A DNA stretch of 32,203 nt from an uncultured Clostridia bacterium. Lineage in GTDB: Bacteria > Bacillota > Clostridia > UBA1381. The DNA lies in contig CANQQW010000016.1 of assembly GCA_947626075.1 (NCBI GenBank), positions 1 through 32,203 on the forward strand. The letters are read 5' to 3'. Position 1 is the stretch's first letter; each line of letters starts with the position of its first letter. A model generated the notes under the pieces. That model made no database searches. It saw nothing but the letters and a program-made list of their open reading frames with translations, and was not told the DNA's origin. Below are positions 19,866 to 29,873 of this stretch, one piece after another. The position numbers and the translations under genes were made by a program.

Positions 19866-20189
19866 TCAATCGCTAAGTTCTGCATCACATTTTTTGCAGT
19901 ATCTTATTTTTGAGCCGTCCGCAAGAACTCTTATGCCCGTTCTTGCCGGTTTTCCGCACTTCGAGCAAACTCTCATTACGTTTGAAGCGTCAATCGGCAT
20001 TTCCTTATGGATAATACCGCTTTCCTGACCCTGGATCCTCGCCTTTTGATGTCTCTTCGCTACAGCGACGCCCTCGACGATTACCTTGTTCGCGCTTGGA
20101 ATGGCGGTAATGATTTTGCCCTCTTTGCCTTTATCCTTACCGGCGATTACCTTTACAATATCGCCTCTTTTAACATGCATTTTTTTCAT
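19866..20189 (-). CDS. rplX: 50S ribosomal protein L24
   Basis: [27 protein letters not shown] plus C-terminal [27 protein letters not shown]. Confidence 0.97.
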   Translation of the reverse strand: MKKMHVKRGDIVKVIAGKDKGKEGKIITAIPSANKVIVEGVAVAKRHQKARIQGQESGIIHKEMPIDASNVMRVCSKCGKPARTGIRVLADGSKIRYCKKCDAELSD

Positions 20190-20210
20190 TGTACCAATTA
20201 TCCTCCTTAA

Positions 20211-20579
20211 TCAAAGAACTTCCGGAGCCAATGAAAGTATCTTCATGTACTCTTTATCTCTGAGCTCTCTTGCGACGGGGCCAAAGATACGTGTACCTCT
20301 CGGGTTTTTATCGTCTCTTACGATAACCGCCGCATTCTCGTCGAATCTGATGTACGAGCCGTCGGCGCGCTTTGACTCTTTAACCGTTCTGACCACAACC
20401 GCCTTCACAACGTCGCCTTTCTTCACAACGCCGCCCGGTGTTGCCTTCTTAACGCTGCAAATGATTTCGTCGCCAACCGCGGCATATCTCTTTCTGCTGC
20501 CGCCCATTACGCGGATACACATAACTTCCTTAGCGCCCGTATTATCAGCCACTTTCAAAAGTGTTTGTTGTTGAATCAT
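20211..20579 (-). CDS. rplN: 50S ribosomal protein L14
   Basis: [33 protein letters not shown]. Confidence 0.98.
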   Translation of the reverse strand: MIQQQTLLKVADNTGAKEVMCIRVMGGSRKRYAAVGDEIICSVKKATPGGVVKKGDVVKAVVVRTVKESKRADGSYIRFDENAAVIVRDDKNPRGTRIFGPVARELRDKEYMKILSLAPEVL

Positions 20580-20609
20580 TAAAATTTCCTCCTTCCGGGA
20601 AACGCCATA

Positions 20610-20867
20610 TTACTTAACTTTTTCAACGATTTCCACCAATCTCCATCTCTTATCCTTTGACAAAGGTCTTGTTTCCATAACTCTTACCTTATCACCGACG
20701 GAGCATACGTTCTCTTCATCATGCGCCTTTAACTTGTACGTATTCTTTACAATTTTACCATAAAGCGCGTGTTTTCTGTTTTCTTCTATAGCAACAACGA
20801 TTGTCTTATCCATCTTATTGCTGATTACTTTACCTATCTTAACCTTACGGCTGTTTCTTTCTTCCAC
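20610..20867 (-). CDS. rpsQ: 30S ribosomal protein S17 (probable GTG start)
   Basis: [53 protein letters not shown]; GTG at 20867 downstream of GGAAGGAGG. Confidence 0.95.
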   Translation of the reverse strand: MEERNSRKVKIGKVISNKMDKTIVVAIEENRKHALYGKIVKNTYKLKAHDEENVCSVGDKVRVMETRPLSKDKRWRLVEIVEKVK

Positions 20868-20954
20868 AGATAAGTGCCTCCTTCCGCACATTCTTTATAT
20901 AGTTCTATCTGCTCATACCCCGCGCCGTTACCCGTCTGCGCGGATAATCGCGCG

Positions 20955-21158
20955 TCACATCGCGCTGCCTTGCAGCTCTCTTTCATGAATGATGGTTAAA
21001 ATACGAGCGATAGTTTTCTTCACTTCGCCTATTCTCTTGGGATTTTCCAGTTGATTAATGGCGTGCTGGAACCTCAGATTAAAAAGCTCCTGCTTACTCT
21101 CCGCCAACTTTTCCTCAAGCTCGGGCGTTGATAAATCTCTTAGCTCATTTACTTTCAT
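20955..21158 (-). CDS. rpmC: 50S ribosomal protein L29
   Basis: [43 protein letters not shown]. Confidence 0.97.
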   Translation of the reverse strand: MKVNELRDLSTPELEEKLAESKQELFNLRFQHAINQLENPKRIGEVKKTIARILTIIHERELQGSAM

Positions 21159-21160
21159 TC

Positions 21161-21583
21161 TTATTCACCATCCTCTGCCTGTTTCGTCACAAACTTACAC
21201 TTGATAGGAAGCTTGTGCATAGCAAGACGCATAGCCTCTCTTGCTGTATCCTCGCTTACGCCCGCCATCTCAAATAATACTCTGCCGGGCTTTACTACGG
21301 CTACCCAGTACTCGGGAGCGCCCTTACCGGAACCCATTCGCGTTTCCGCCGGCTTTCTCGTTACCGGCTTATCGGGGAATATCTTTATCCATACCTGACC
21401 GCCTCTGCGCGTATATCTCGTCATAGCGATACGAGCCGCCTCGATCTGTCTTGACGTGATCCACGCCGGCTCCAAAGCCTGGAGACCGAACTCACCGTTT
21501 GACACAACGTTACCGCGTGTTGCCTTACCTTTCATTCTTCCGCGCATAACGCGTCTGTATTTAACTCTTTTGGGTAATAACAT
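21161..21583 (-). CDS. rplP: 50S ribosomal protein L16
   Basis: [66 protein letters not shown]. Confidence 0.98.
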   Translation of the reverse strand: MLLPKRVKYRRVMRGRMKGKATRGNVVSNGEFGLQALEPAWITSRQIEAARIAMTRYTRRGGQVWIKIFPDKPVTRKPAETRMGSGKGAPEYWVAVVKPGRVLFEMAGVSEDTAREAMRLAMHKLPIKCKFVTKQAEDGE

Positions 21584-21585
21584 GA

Positions 21586-22311
21586 TTATCTGCCTCCTTT
21601 CGGTTTTCTGTCACCGCGGCGACGATTATCGCGTCTTTGGTTGCCTGCCTGCGCGGCGGCTTCCTTTCTTCTTCCGTCGGCAACATTAAGAATTTCACCC
21701 TTGTATATCCATACCTTAACACCGAGGATTCCGTAAGTCGTCTTTGCCTCGGCAAATCCGTAATCTATATCCGCTCTCAGTGTCTGCAGGGGAATTGTAC
21801 CCTCGTGGTACTGCTCCGTTCTCGCGATTTCCGCGCCGCCCACACGACCGGCAACCGCCGTCTTTATACCCTTTACTCCAAGACGCATCGCTCTGCCCAT
21901 AACCTGCTTCATGGCACGTCTGAACGAGATACGTCTCTCAAGCTGCGCCGCGATATTCTCCGCGACGAGCTGCGCGTTTGTATCGGGAGTCTTAACCTCC
22001 ATGATGTTTACGTTTACCGTCTTTGAAGTAAGCTTCTCGATTTGTGCCTTAAGCTTGTCGATTTCCGCGCCGCCGCGTCCGATGATTATGCCCGGCTTCG
22101 CCGCGTGAATGGTGATGAAAACTCTGTTCTGCTTTCTCTCTATGCCAATCTTCGCAACGCCCGCGTCAAAGCAAGCCTTCTTAACAAATTTTCTTATATT
22201 GTAGTCCTCAACCAACTGGTTTCCGAAATCCTTCTTGCCGGCAATCCATGTGGAATCCCAGTCCTTTATAACACCGACTCTAAGTCCGTGCGGATTAACC
22301 TTTTGTCCCAT
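21586..22311 (-). CDS. rpsC: 30S ribosomal protein S3
   Basis: [40 protein letters not shown] and the KH-domain GXXG motif [12 protein letters not shown]. Confidence 0.98.
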   Translation of the reverse strand: MGQKVNPHGLRVGVIKDWDSTWIAGKKDFGNQLVEDYNIRKFVKKACFDAGVAKIGIERKQNRVFITIHAAKPGIIIGRGGAEIDKLKAQIEKLTSKTVNVNIMEVKTPDTNAQLVAENIAAQLERRISFRRAMKQVMGRAMRLGVKGIKTAVAGRVGGAEIARTEQYHEGTIPLQTLRADIDYGFAEAKTTYGILGVKVWIYKGEILNVADGRRKEAAAQAGNQRRDNRRRGDRKPKGGR

Positions 22312-22330
22312 TAGTGAACCTCCTTTTCGA

Positions 22331-22669
22331 TTAGTTGTCCATTTCCTTTAATACTAAAGTGATATGGCTGGTTCTCTTTAAAATCTTAAACGCCCTGCCC
22401 TGTGCGTGAGGCTGTATTCTCTTTAAAGTAGGACCCTGAGTTGCAAAACATTCTGCAACGTATAACTTATCTTTATCCATATCATGATTGTTCTCCGCGT
22501 TCGCCTCGGCAGACGCAAGAAGCTTTAACAAATACTCGCTCGCCGCTTTCGGAGTATTATTAAGAATACCCTTTGCAACGCTGACAGGCTTGTTTCTTAT
22601 AAGATCAAGCACTATCTTCACCTTTCTCGGCGAAATACGAGCATATCTCAACACTGCGCGTGCTTCCAT
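22331..22669 (-). CDS. rplV: 50S ribosomal protein L22
   Basis: [27 protein letters not shown] and [19 protein letters not shown]. Confidence 0.97.
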   Translation of the reverse strand: MEARAVLRYARISPRKVKIVLDLIRNKPVSVAKGILNNTPKAASEYLLKLLASAEANAENNHDMDKDKLYVAECFATQGPTLKRIQPHAQGRAFKILKRTSHITLVLKEMDN

Positions 22670-22756
22670 GTGTGGATTCCTCCTTTTTGCAATAATTGTA
22701 ACGGGAATAATTCCCTGCTTTCCTATTTTAATTTACAGTCTTATATCGATCAACGG

Positions 22757-22865
22757 GAAATAATTTCGATTCCGAGGCTGATTTGGAGTTTCTTTTCGTG
22801 CGCCGCGTACGTTGGTACGCAAGTGCGAAAAAAAGTTCAAAGCAGCCCGAAAGCGGAATTATTTC
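22757..22865. repeat. Long imperfect palindrome, copy 4, incorporating the rpsS stop codon
   Basis: Ends GAAATAATT ... AATTATTTC; apex GCGTAC-GTTG-GTACGC; arms TTTCTTTTCGTGCGCC / AAGTGCGAAAAAAAG. Confidence 0.85.
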
Positions 22866-23131
22866 GATGTCTTTGCACCTGCGTGACCCCTAAAGGTTCT
22901 TGTCGGTGCAAACTCGCCGAGTCTGTGACCTACCATATCCTCGCTGATAAATACGGGGACGTGCTTTCTGCCGTCATGCACCGCGATTGTGTGTCCAACC
23001 ATTTCAGGGAAAATTGTGGAAGCTCTCGACCATGTTTTAACGACCTTCTTCTCGTTCGCCGCGTTCATGGCTTCTATCCTGCTCATAAGACGCTCCTCAA
23101 CGAAAGGGCCTTTTTTAAGTGATCTGCCCAT
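22859..23131 (-). CDS. rpsS: 30S ribosomal protein S19
   Basis: [62 protein letters not shown]. Confidence 0.98.
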   Translation of the reverse strand: MGRSLKKGPFVEERLMSRIEAMNAANEKKVVKTWSRASTIFPEMVGHTIAVHDGRKHVPVFISEDMVGHRLGEFAPTRTFRGHAGAKTSK

Positions 23132-23159
23132 TAAATCTTCCTCCTTTCAGTAATATCGA

Positions 23160-23993
<834 letters not shown>

Positions 23994-24027
23994 TATCCTT
24001 TACTCTCCTTATTCTCTAAATTTGCGA

Positions 24028-24333
24028 TTAAATTTCAAAGAACTCAATCGTCTTGCTGTCATCGGTAAGCGTTACGATTGCCTTCTTCCATGAAGCGCGT
24101 CTGCCCTCATAGCGGCCCATTCTCTTAACCTTACCGAGAACGTTCATCGTGTTGACCTTAGCAACCTTAACTCCGGGGAATACCTCTTCGACAGCCTTCT
24201 TTATCTCGACCTTATTCACAGTCTTGGGGACCTCGAAGGTGTACTTCTTTATCTCGTTACCCTCTCTGTCATAGATTTTATCCATACTGCGCTCAGAGAT
24301 GATTGGTCTTTTAAGAATATCATACGAATTCAT
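24028..24333 (-). CDS. rplW: 50S ribosomal protein L23
   Basis: [17 protein letters not shown] and [43 protein letters not shown]. Confidence 0.97.
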   Translation of the reverse strand: MNSYDILKRPIISERSMDKIYDREGNEIKKYTFEVPKTVNKVEIKKAVEEVFPGVKVAKVNTMNVLGKVKRMGRYEGRRASWKKAIVTLTDDSKTIEFFEI

Positions 24334-24956
24334 TATGCAAGCACCTCCTCAATCTTTGCCACCGCGTCCTTTGATACGATAAACGCGTCGTGGTTCATAA
24401 CATCATACGTGTTAAGCGTGCCTACATGCGTCGGAGTAACATTTTTTATGTTTCTCGCCGACTTGTAAATGTTCTCGTCAGCCTCCGCCGTAACTATAAG
24501 AGCCTTTGTGTTTACGTCGAGACCTTTAAGGAGATTTACTATCTTCGCGGTCTTGATTTCATCCATCTTAAGCTCGTCGATAACAAATACCTTGTAATCC
24601 GCGTACTTAACGGAAAGCGCGCTTTTTAAAGCGATTCTCTTTACCTTTTTGTTCACGCTGAATCTGTAGCTTCTCGGCTTGGGACCCAACGCAACGCCGC
24701 CGCCCGTCCACTGCGGAGCGCGGATGCTTCCCTGTCTCGCGCGGCCTGTGCCTTTCTGCCTCCAGGGCTTTGCGCCGCCGCCGCTTACTTCCGTGCGCGT
24801 CTTGGTGCTCTGCGTGCCTTGTCTTTGATTTGCAAGATAGTTCACGATTACCGTATGCAGCACCGATTGATTCACTTCAGCCGCAAAAACCGCGTCGGAA
24901 ACCTCCATGCTGCCCGTCTTTGCGCCTTCCATGTTATATAAAGCAACTGTAGCCAT
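24333..24956 (-). CDS. rplD: 50S ribosomal protein L4
   Basis: [48 protein letters not shown]. Confidence 0.98.
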   Translation of the reverse strand: MATVALYNMEGAKTGSMEVSDAVFAAEVNQSVLHTVIVNYLANQRQGTQSTKTRTEVSGGGAKPWRQKGTGRARQGSIRAPQWTGGGVALGPKPRSYRFSVNKKVKRIALKSALSVKYADYKVFVIDELKMDEIKTAKIVNLLKGLDVNTKALIVTAEADENIYKSARNIKNVTPTHVGTLNTYDVMNHDAFIVSKDAVAKIEEVLA

Positions 24957-24985
24957 TATATTTCCTCCTTTCCAAACAATCCCGA

Positions 24986-25612
24986 TTATGCCTTCACGCT
25001 GTTCTTTATTGTAACAAGTCCGCCCTTTGAGCCGGGAATTGCGCCCTTTATCAAAATCAAATTCTGCTCGGCGTCCACCTTGACGACCTCAAGATTTTGA
25101 ACCGTAACTCTTTGAACGCCCATGTGTCCCGGCAGTACCTTACCCTTGAAGACTCTTCCGGGGTTGGAGCACATACCCATTGAACCTGAAACTCTTTTAC
25201 TCTTTGAACCGTGCGTCATGGGACCTCTGTGAAGACCGTGCTTCATCGGGCCGGCAAAGCCTTTACCCTTTGAAATACCCGTAACGTCAACCTTATCTCC
25301 GGCCGCGAAAACGTCGGACTTGATTTCGTCTCCTACATTCAGAGCCGAGCAATCGTCAAGTCTTAACTCTCTGACATATTTTTTGTTTGCGGTGTTCGCC
25401 TTTTTAAAATGACCGAGCTGCGGCTTGTTAAGATGCTTCTCCTTAACGTCGCCGAAGCCTACCTGCACAGCGTCGTAACCGTCCGTTTCAACAGTCTTTT
25501 TCTGTGTGACAACGCACGGACCCGCCATAACGACCGTTACGGGGATAACAACGCCGCCTTCGCCAAAGATTTGTGTCATGCCAATCTTTGTGCCTAAAAT
25601 TGCTTTTTTCAT
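24986..25612 (-). CDS. rplC: 50S ribosomal protein L3
   Basis: [40 protein letters not shown] and [31 protein letters not shown]. Confidence 0.98.
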   Translation of the reverse strand: MKKAILGTKIGMTQIFGEGGVVIPVTVVMAGPCVVTQKKTVETDGYDAVQVGFGDVKEKHLNKPQLGHFKKANTANKKYVRELRLDDCSALNVGDEIKSDVFAAGDKVDVTGISKGKGFAGPMKHGLHRGPMTHGSKSKRVSGSMGMCSNPGRVFKGKVLPGHMGVQRVTVQNLEVVKVDAEQNLILIKGAIPGSKGGLVTIKNSVKA

Positions 25613-25637
25613 GTTTTTTCCTCCTTATCAGTTATTG

Positions 25638-25692
25638 GTTCATACAAAAGCCGGTATGAACTTGACCCGCATCATAGCCTTTGGCTACTGCG
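25638..25692. repeat. Two adjacent hairpins in the rpsJ-rplC spacer
   Basis: GTTCATAC-AAAAGCCG-GTATGAAC (25638-25661) and CGCATCATAGCC-TTT-GGCTACTGCG (25668-25692, bulged). Confidence 0.65.
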
Positions 25693-25722
25693 ATATAAGC
25701 TTTGCTTGCCCTTTTGCGGTTA

Positions 25723-26037
25723 TTACTTTTGAATTACGTCTATTTCAACGCCCGCGGGCAAGTCTATCTTGATTAGCGATTCCATGGTCTTTGCGCCGGG
25801 AACAACTATATCAATCAGTCTTTTGTGAGTTCTTCTTTCAAACTGCTCACGCGAATACTTGTACTTATGAACCGCCCTCAGGATTGTGATAACCTCTTTG
25901 TCGGTCGGAAGCGGAATGGGACCCGATACCTTGGCGCCCGTTCTCTTCGCGATTTCCACGATTTTTTCCGCGCTCTGGTCGAGAACCACGTGGTCATAAG
26001 CCTTAAGCTTGATTCTGATTTTTTGATTTGCTGCCAT
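25723..26037 (-). CDS. rpsJ: 30S ribosomal protein S10
   Basis: [62 protein letters not shown]. Confidence 0.98.
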   Translation of the reverse strand: MAANQKIRIKLKAYDHVVLDQSAEKIVEIAKRTGAKVSGPIPLPTDKEVITILRAVHKYKYSREQFERRTHKRLIDIVVPGAKTMESLIKIDLPAGVEIDVIQK

Positions 26038-26059
26038 ACTTTTCCCTCCTCAAAAATTT

Positions 26060-26401
26060 TTGTTTTGTTGTAATCTGCACGACAGCGCTAAAGAAAATTG
26101 CACACACCGCCGGGTGTTTCGCGTCACCCTTAAAGAAAACCCGAACATATTCATTATACATTCGGGCAAAGTTAGTCAATTTTCACCGCGCGTTACACAC
26201 AGCGCCGCTTCGCAAGAAGCCGCGTTACGTGCGTGGATAAAACGCGCGAATACTCAACTGCCGCCCGGTTTCATGAATCGGACTCGCTCCGCGGAAAAAC
26301 CGGCTCCGTCGAACCTTTAAAGCTCTTCTGCCGCAACCTCCCGTTTCATCGCGTATCAGTCCTGTTATGCGAGGCGTTTTTCACTCGCATAAAGTCACAA
26401 C
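26060..26401 (-). ncRNA. Candidate structured 5' leader of the S10 operon
   Basis: GC-rich hairpin-rich block in an AT-rich intergenic: TTATGCGAG..CTCGCATAA, GGTTCGACGGAGCC, CGCGTT..AACGCG, GCTTCTTGCGAAGC, ACACC-GCCG-GGTGT / GGGTG..CACCC. Confidence 0.5.
26153..26179 (-). promoter_or_regulatory. Candidate proximal promoter of the S10 operon
   Basis: Minus strand TTGACT-N15-TATAAT. Confidence 0.5.
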
Positions 26402-26407
26402 ATGACT

Positions 26408-26436
26408 ATTATACATGATTTCAAGCCGCTTTTCAA
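26408..26436 (-). promoter_or_regulatory. Candidate distal sigma-A promoter of the S10 operon
   Basis: Minus strand TTGAAA-N17-TATAAT. Confidence 0.7.
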
Positions 26437-26446
26437 GATTTCCCAT

Positions 26447-26500
26447 AAAAAAATTTCATTAAAATTTCTACAAATTTACAGAAATTTTAATGAAATTTTT
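26447..26500. terminator. Perfect 21-bp AT-rich inverted repeat, probable terminator upstream of the S10 promoter
   Basis: AAAAATTTCATTAAAATTTCT-ACAAATTTAC-AGAAATTTTAATGAAATTTTT; on the minus strand the stem ends in a T-run. Confidence 0.7.
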
Positions 26501-26663
26501 GTGCAATTTTCCCTACGCATAATTTTGCGCGCATGATTTTGTTGATATTTGATGTTTTTTTTATGGTTTTTTATTTGTAGTTAGAGATTTTTCGCGTGTT
26601 TTTTTTCAAATTGCCTGTTTTTTTACGTGTTTTTAATCAAAAAAGCCTCAAAAATCCGAGCAT

Positions 26664-26879
26664 ATAAACAAAAAATGAAGTCCGCGCCGCGTTGTTTTAT
26701 GCTTAAAATACGCCATTAAACGGGCATTTTCCTTACTTTTCTTTTCAAAAAGCTTTGGAAAATTCAAATGAATAAATAAAAATGAAGCCCGTGCCGCGTT
26801 GTTTTATGCTTAAAACGCGTCCGTAATTTAGAATTTTCTTCGCAATCCTTTTCAAAAAGCTTCCGAAAATTCGAGAGAA
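26664..26879. repeat. Two-copy tandem repeat, period 108 bp, overlapping the 3' end of the DUF4830 gene
   Basis: Units from 26664 and 26772 share AAAATGAAGYCCGYGCCGCGTTGTTTTATGCTTAAAA and TTTTCAAAAAGCTTYSGAAAATTC. Confidence 0.85.
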
Positions 26880-27286
26880 TGCATAAAACCGCTTAAACTC
26901 ACCGTCATAATATCGCCCGCCACGGGCTTGCCATCAATGCATATTACATTCGCCCTGACCTCCTCGCCGACATACACCGGATAATTCTTTACCGTGTACG
27001 TGTACCTGATGCCGCTCATACCCATGTACGGCGTCAGGTCAAGCCCCGCGCGAAGCTGTATTTCGTTATAGTTTTCGTACACCTTGTCAAACGGCTTCGG
27101 TATTGTTATTTCCTCGCTTTCTACGGCTTTCGCGCTCGTTTCCCAACCGTAGCTTTTCAGAAATTCCGCGTTGCGCACGTCCGTCTCGCCGCTCGCGAAC
27201 AGCACAAATACAAGCGTCGTTACTATTATGATTGCCACCGCCGCAAAATACATCATAGCTTTTCTCCCCATCATCTCACCCCGCAA
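26852..27286 (-). CDS. DUF4830 domain-containing membrane-anchored protein
   Basis: N-terminal TM; EFLKSYGWETS, KVYENYNEIQLRAGLDLTPYMGMSGIRYTYTVKNYP, EVRANVICIDGKPVAGDI pattern. Confidence 0.75.
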   Translation of the reverse strand: MRGEMMGRKAMMYFAAVAIIIVTTLVFVLFASGETDVRNAEFLKSYGWETSAKAVESEEITIPKPFDKVYENYNEIQLRAGLDLTPYMGMSGIRYTYTVKNYPVYVGEEVRANVICIDGKPVAGDIMTVSLSGFMHSLEFSEAF

Positions 27287-27384
27287 TTTATTTTATGTCT
27301 TTTTTAAAGAAAAAATTACCATGTTTAAAACTTAGCAAACGGCTTAAAACTAAAAACGTACTATATAAATAAGGAGAGATTTTT

Positions 27385-27597
27385 ATGGATAACACCTCAT
27401 TGGTAATAACCATTATAGGCGCGATTAACTGGCTGCTTGTCGGACTTTTCAAGTTCGACCTTGTAGCGGCGGTATTCGGCGGACAAACGTCATGGTTAAG
27501 CAGAATAGTTTATATCATTGTCGGTCTTGCCGGACTTTGGTGCATCAGTATCCTGTTCAAGGATAAGGTACCCAAGCGTCAGCACAGTAACGCGTAA
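27385..27597 (+). CDS. DUF378 domain-containing small membrane protein
   Basis: TSLVITIIGAINWLLVGLFKFDLVAAVFGGQTSWLSRIVYIIVGLAGLW. Confidence 0.88.
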   Translation: MDNTSLVITIIGAINWLLVGLFKFDLVAAVFGGQTSWLSRIVYIIVGLAGLWCISILFKDKVPKRQHSNA

Positions 27598-27602
27598 AAA
27601 AC

Positions 27603-27634
27603 AAAAATCCCGCGGTGTAAGCCGCGGGATTTTT
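27603..27634. terminator. Rho-independent terminator after the DUF378 gene (possibly bidirectional)
   Basis: AAAAATCCCGCGG-TGTAAG-CCGCGGGATTTTT. Confidence 0.92.
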
Positions 27635-27643
27635 CATATACTC

Positions 27644-28198
27644 TTATTCATCTTTAAAACGCGTATCGATATAATTTTTTATTATTTCCACACACTTTTT
27701 TGTATCGAGTCCCGATGTGTTGAGACAAATATCATAATGCGTGGGATCTGACCAAACAAGACCTGTATGGTGAAAATAATAATCGCCCCGCGTTTTGTTC
27801 ATGGAATGTATCAGACTTTTCGCGTCCTCGGGATTAAGCTCATACAAGCGTATAACACGGCGCATACAGCTGCGAAGCGGTGCGTATAAGTACGCTCTTA
27901 CAACATTGTCCCTCTCCCTCAGCACATAATCGGCGCAGCGTCCGACTATGACACAGCCTCCGCGCGACGCGATTTCCTTTATCGTGTCCGCCTGACGTTT
28001 AAATTCCTCGTCCGCTTCCCCAAAGGAGGATTTATGTATGCTCTCGTCGTCGCCCGGATATATTCCGCTTTCATCACCCTGAGATATTTCAAAAATCTCG
28101 CGTCCGTAATACGGAACATCCAAAGCCTTGGCAAGCGCTTTTCCTATCTCTTTACCGCCGCTGCCGTAGCTTCTGGCAATCGTAACAATAGTGTTCAT
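27644..28198 (-). CDS. Cytidylate kinase-like family protein
   Basis: MNTIVTIARSYGSGGKEIGKALAKALDVPYYGREIFEIS, GGCVIVGRCADYVLRE, CMRRVIRLYELN. Confidence 0.85.
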   Translation of the reverse strand: MNTIVTIARSYGSGGKEIGKALAKALDVPYYGREIFEISQGDESGIYPGDDESIHKSSFGEADEEFKRQADTIKEIASRGGCVIVGRCADYVLRERDNVVRAYLYAPLRSCMRRVIRLYELNPEDAKSLIHSMNKTRGDYYFHHTGLVWSDPTHYDICLNTSGLDTKKCVEIIKNYIDTRFKDE

Positions 28199-28262
28199 AA
28201 CAATCCCTCCTTTTTAGGTTCATACATAATATATACCACGTTTTTTAATTTTTAAACAAGTT

Positions 28263-29789
28263 TCAAAAATTACCAAAAACAAACGCTCCGCTCTCCGTAA
28301 GCTCATCTGCGCTTATACCGTCGCTCACATTCGCGCCGCTCTTTAAAGCCGCGCTGCTCTCGCTCTTGTCGCACAGCGACCAGTTCGCCCAGCTTATACC
28401 GCGCTCGTTCATAAAATCTATCCATTTTTGAGCCTCGTCCAAAAACACACCGCCGTTACCGTCCGCCGCGCTCGTTCCCCATTCCGTAACGAACACCGGC
28501 AGATTACAGTCTGCGATACGCTGACGCAGCCAATCGGTATGCGTACCAGCGTAGAAATGACAGGTATACATTATATTATCACCGCTAAGCGGATTTTTCG
28601 CCGCCTCATGCAAATCCTGGCTCCATGTCGGACTTCCTACCAATATAATACCGTCGCTGTTGGCGCGTATAATCGGTATTATCCGCTCCGCATACGGTTT
28701 CACGTTGCCGTCCCATGTCACGCCGCCGTTAGGCTCGTTGCATATCTCATACAGCACGTTGGGGCAGTCGGCATAGCGCTCGGACATTTCAGCAAAAAAC
28801 TCCGCGGCCGCGTCGGCGTTTGCGAGCGGATCGCCGTCGGACAGAATATGCCAGTCGATTATCACATACATATCCTGACGTATCGCCGCGTCAACAGCAG
28901 AAATAAGCGTGTCCTTAACGGCTTTATTTGACAAATATCCGCCCTCGCCGGTGTACATCGCGCATCTGAACAAATTAGCACCGTACGCGGCTGTCGCCTT
29001 AATCGCGTCCTCCGTCGCAAAATTTGCGAACCACTGCAAACCGTGGCTGGACATTCCCTTTAGCTGCACCGTCTCGCCGCGTTCGTTGACGAGACGCGTA
29101 CCGTCTACGCGCAGCCTTCCGTTCTCGCTTGCTCCGCCGCTCACCGATGTTACGGGCGCGGGCGGCTCCGCCGCCTCGGGAGGCGTATAAGGCTTCAGAT
29201 TACCTCTCTTATCCGCTGCGCGCATTATAATCGCGCAAGCCTCGGCGCGCGTTATGGATGCTTTCGGATTAAGCCGTCCCTTATCGTCACCGTACACAAC
29301 TCCGTTTGAATACGCGGCAATAACGCTGTCATAGTAGCGTCCGTCGAGGTCGGAGAAATCGCTGACGCTCCCCGACACCTTGTTATAATCTCCCTTTTCG
29401 TCGGGCAGAAACGCTTTCATTACTATCTTTACCGCAAGCTGACGCGTTATCGGCTCGTCAAACGTCTCGCCGGTGGGCGGTATCTCGTCCCAGTCGTAAA
29501 GCGACGCGTCCAGCGCGGCTTGCAGCATACCGCCCGCCCAGTGGCTTGTCTGTGACTTTTTCTCCTCAAGCCCGCTTACTCTGCCTACCACGCTTACCAG
29601 CTCCGCCTTGGTTATTATGCCCGACGGACGGAATGTGCCGTCCTCGTAGCCCGAAAGGTAGCCGTTCTCTGTCATTCCGTTCACATTTTCATAAAACCAG
29701 TCGTCCGTACTCACGTCCGAAAAACCGTACGCGCATCCGCACATAAGCATTACAAATATAACCGCGGAAATAAATATACTTTTTTTCAT
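28263..29789 (-). CDS. Secreted SLH-domain protein with GH5 (endoglucanase) catalytic domain
   Basis: Signal peptide; SLH repeats (FSDVSTDDWFYENVNGMTENGYLSGYEDGTFRPSGIITKAEL...); GH5: VQLKGMSSHGLQWF, MYVIIDWHIL, EICNEPNG (acid/base), FVTEWGTS (nucleophile), WANWSLCDK. Confidence 0.93.
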   Translation of the reverse strand: MKKSIFISAVIFVMLMCGCAYGFSDVSTDDWFYENVNGMTENGYLSGYEDGTFRPSGIITKAELVSVVGRVSGLEEKKSQTSHWAGGMLQAALDASLYDWDEIPPTGETFDEPITRQLAVKIVMKAFLPDEKGDYNKVSGSVSDFSDLDGRYYDSVIAAYSNGVVYGDDKGRLNPKASITRAEACAIIMRAADKRGNLKPYTPPEAAEPPAPVTSVSGGASENGRLRVDGTRLVNERGETVQLKGMSSHGLQWFANFATEDAIKATAAYGANLFRCAMYTGEGGYLSNKAVKDTLISAVDAAIRQDMYVIIDWHILSDGDPLANADAAAEFFAEMSERYADCPNVLYEICNEPNGGVTWDGNVKPYAERIIPIIRANSDGIILVGSPTWSQDLHEAAKNPLSGDNIMYTCHFYAGTHTDWLRQRIADCNLPVFVTEWGTSAADGNGGVFLDEAQKWIDFMNERGISWANWSLCDKSESSAALKSGANVSDGISADELTESGAFVFGNF

Positions 29790-29816
29790 TATGTACCACT
29801 CCTTACAGTTTAAAAA

Positions 29817-29844
29817 GAGGACGCCGCGTAAAGCGCCGTCCCCG
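29817..29844 (-). terminator. Probable terminator of the REC/HD-GYP gene
   Basis: Minus strand GGACGGCGCTTTACGCGGCGTCC followed by TCTTTTT. Confidence 0.6.
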
Positions 29845-29873
29845 CGCGAATTTTGACGCGCTCATATTTTTTA

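Noticed and set aside
26290-26330. tRNA-like GGTTCGACGGAGCC segment in the S10 leader
   Set aside because: No acceptor stem, anticodon arm or D arm at tRNA spacing.
26028-26418. Short plus-strand ORFs upstream of rpsJ
   Set aside because: They lie across the structured leader and promoters of the minus-strand S10 operon, with no plausible RBS.
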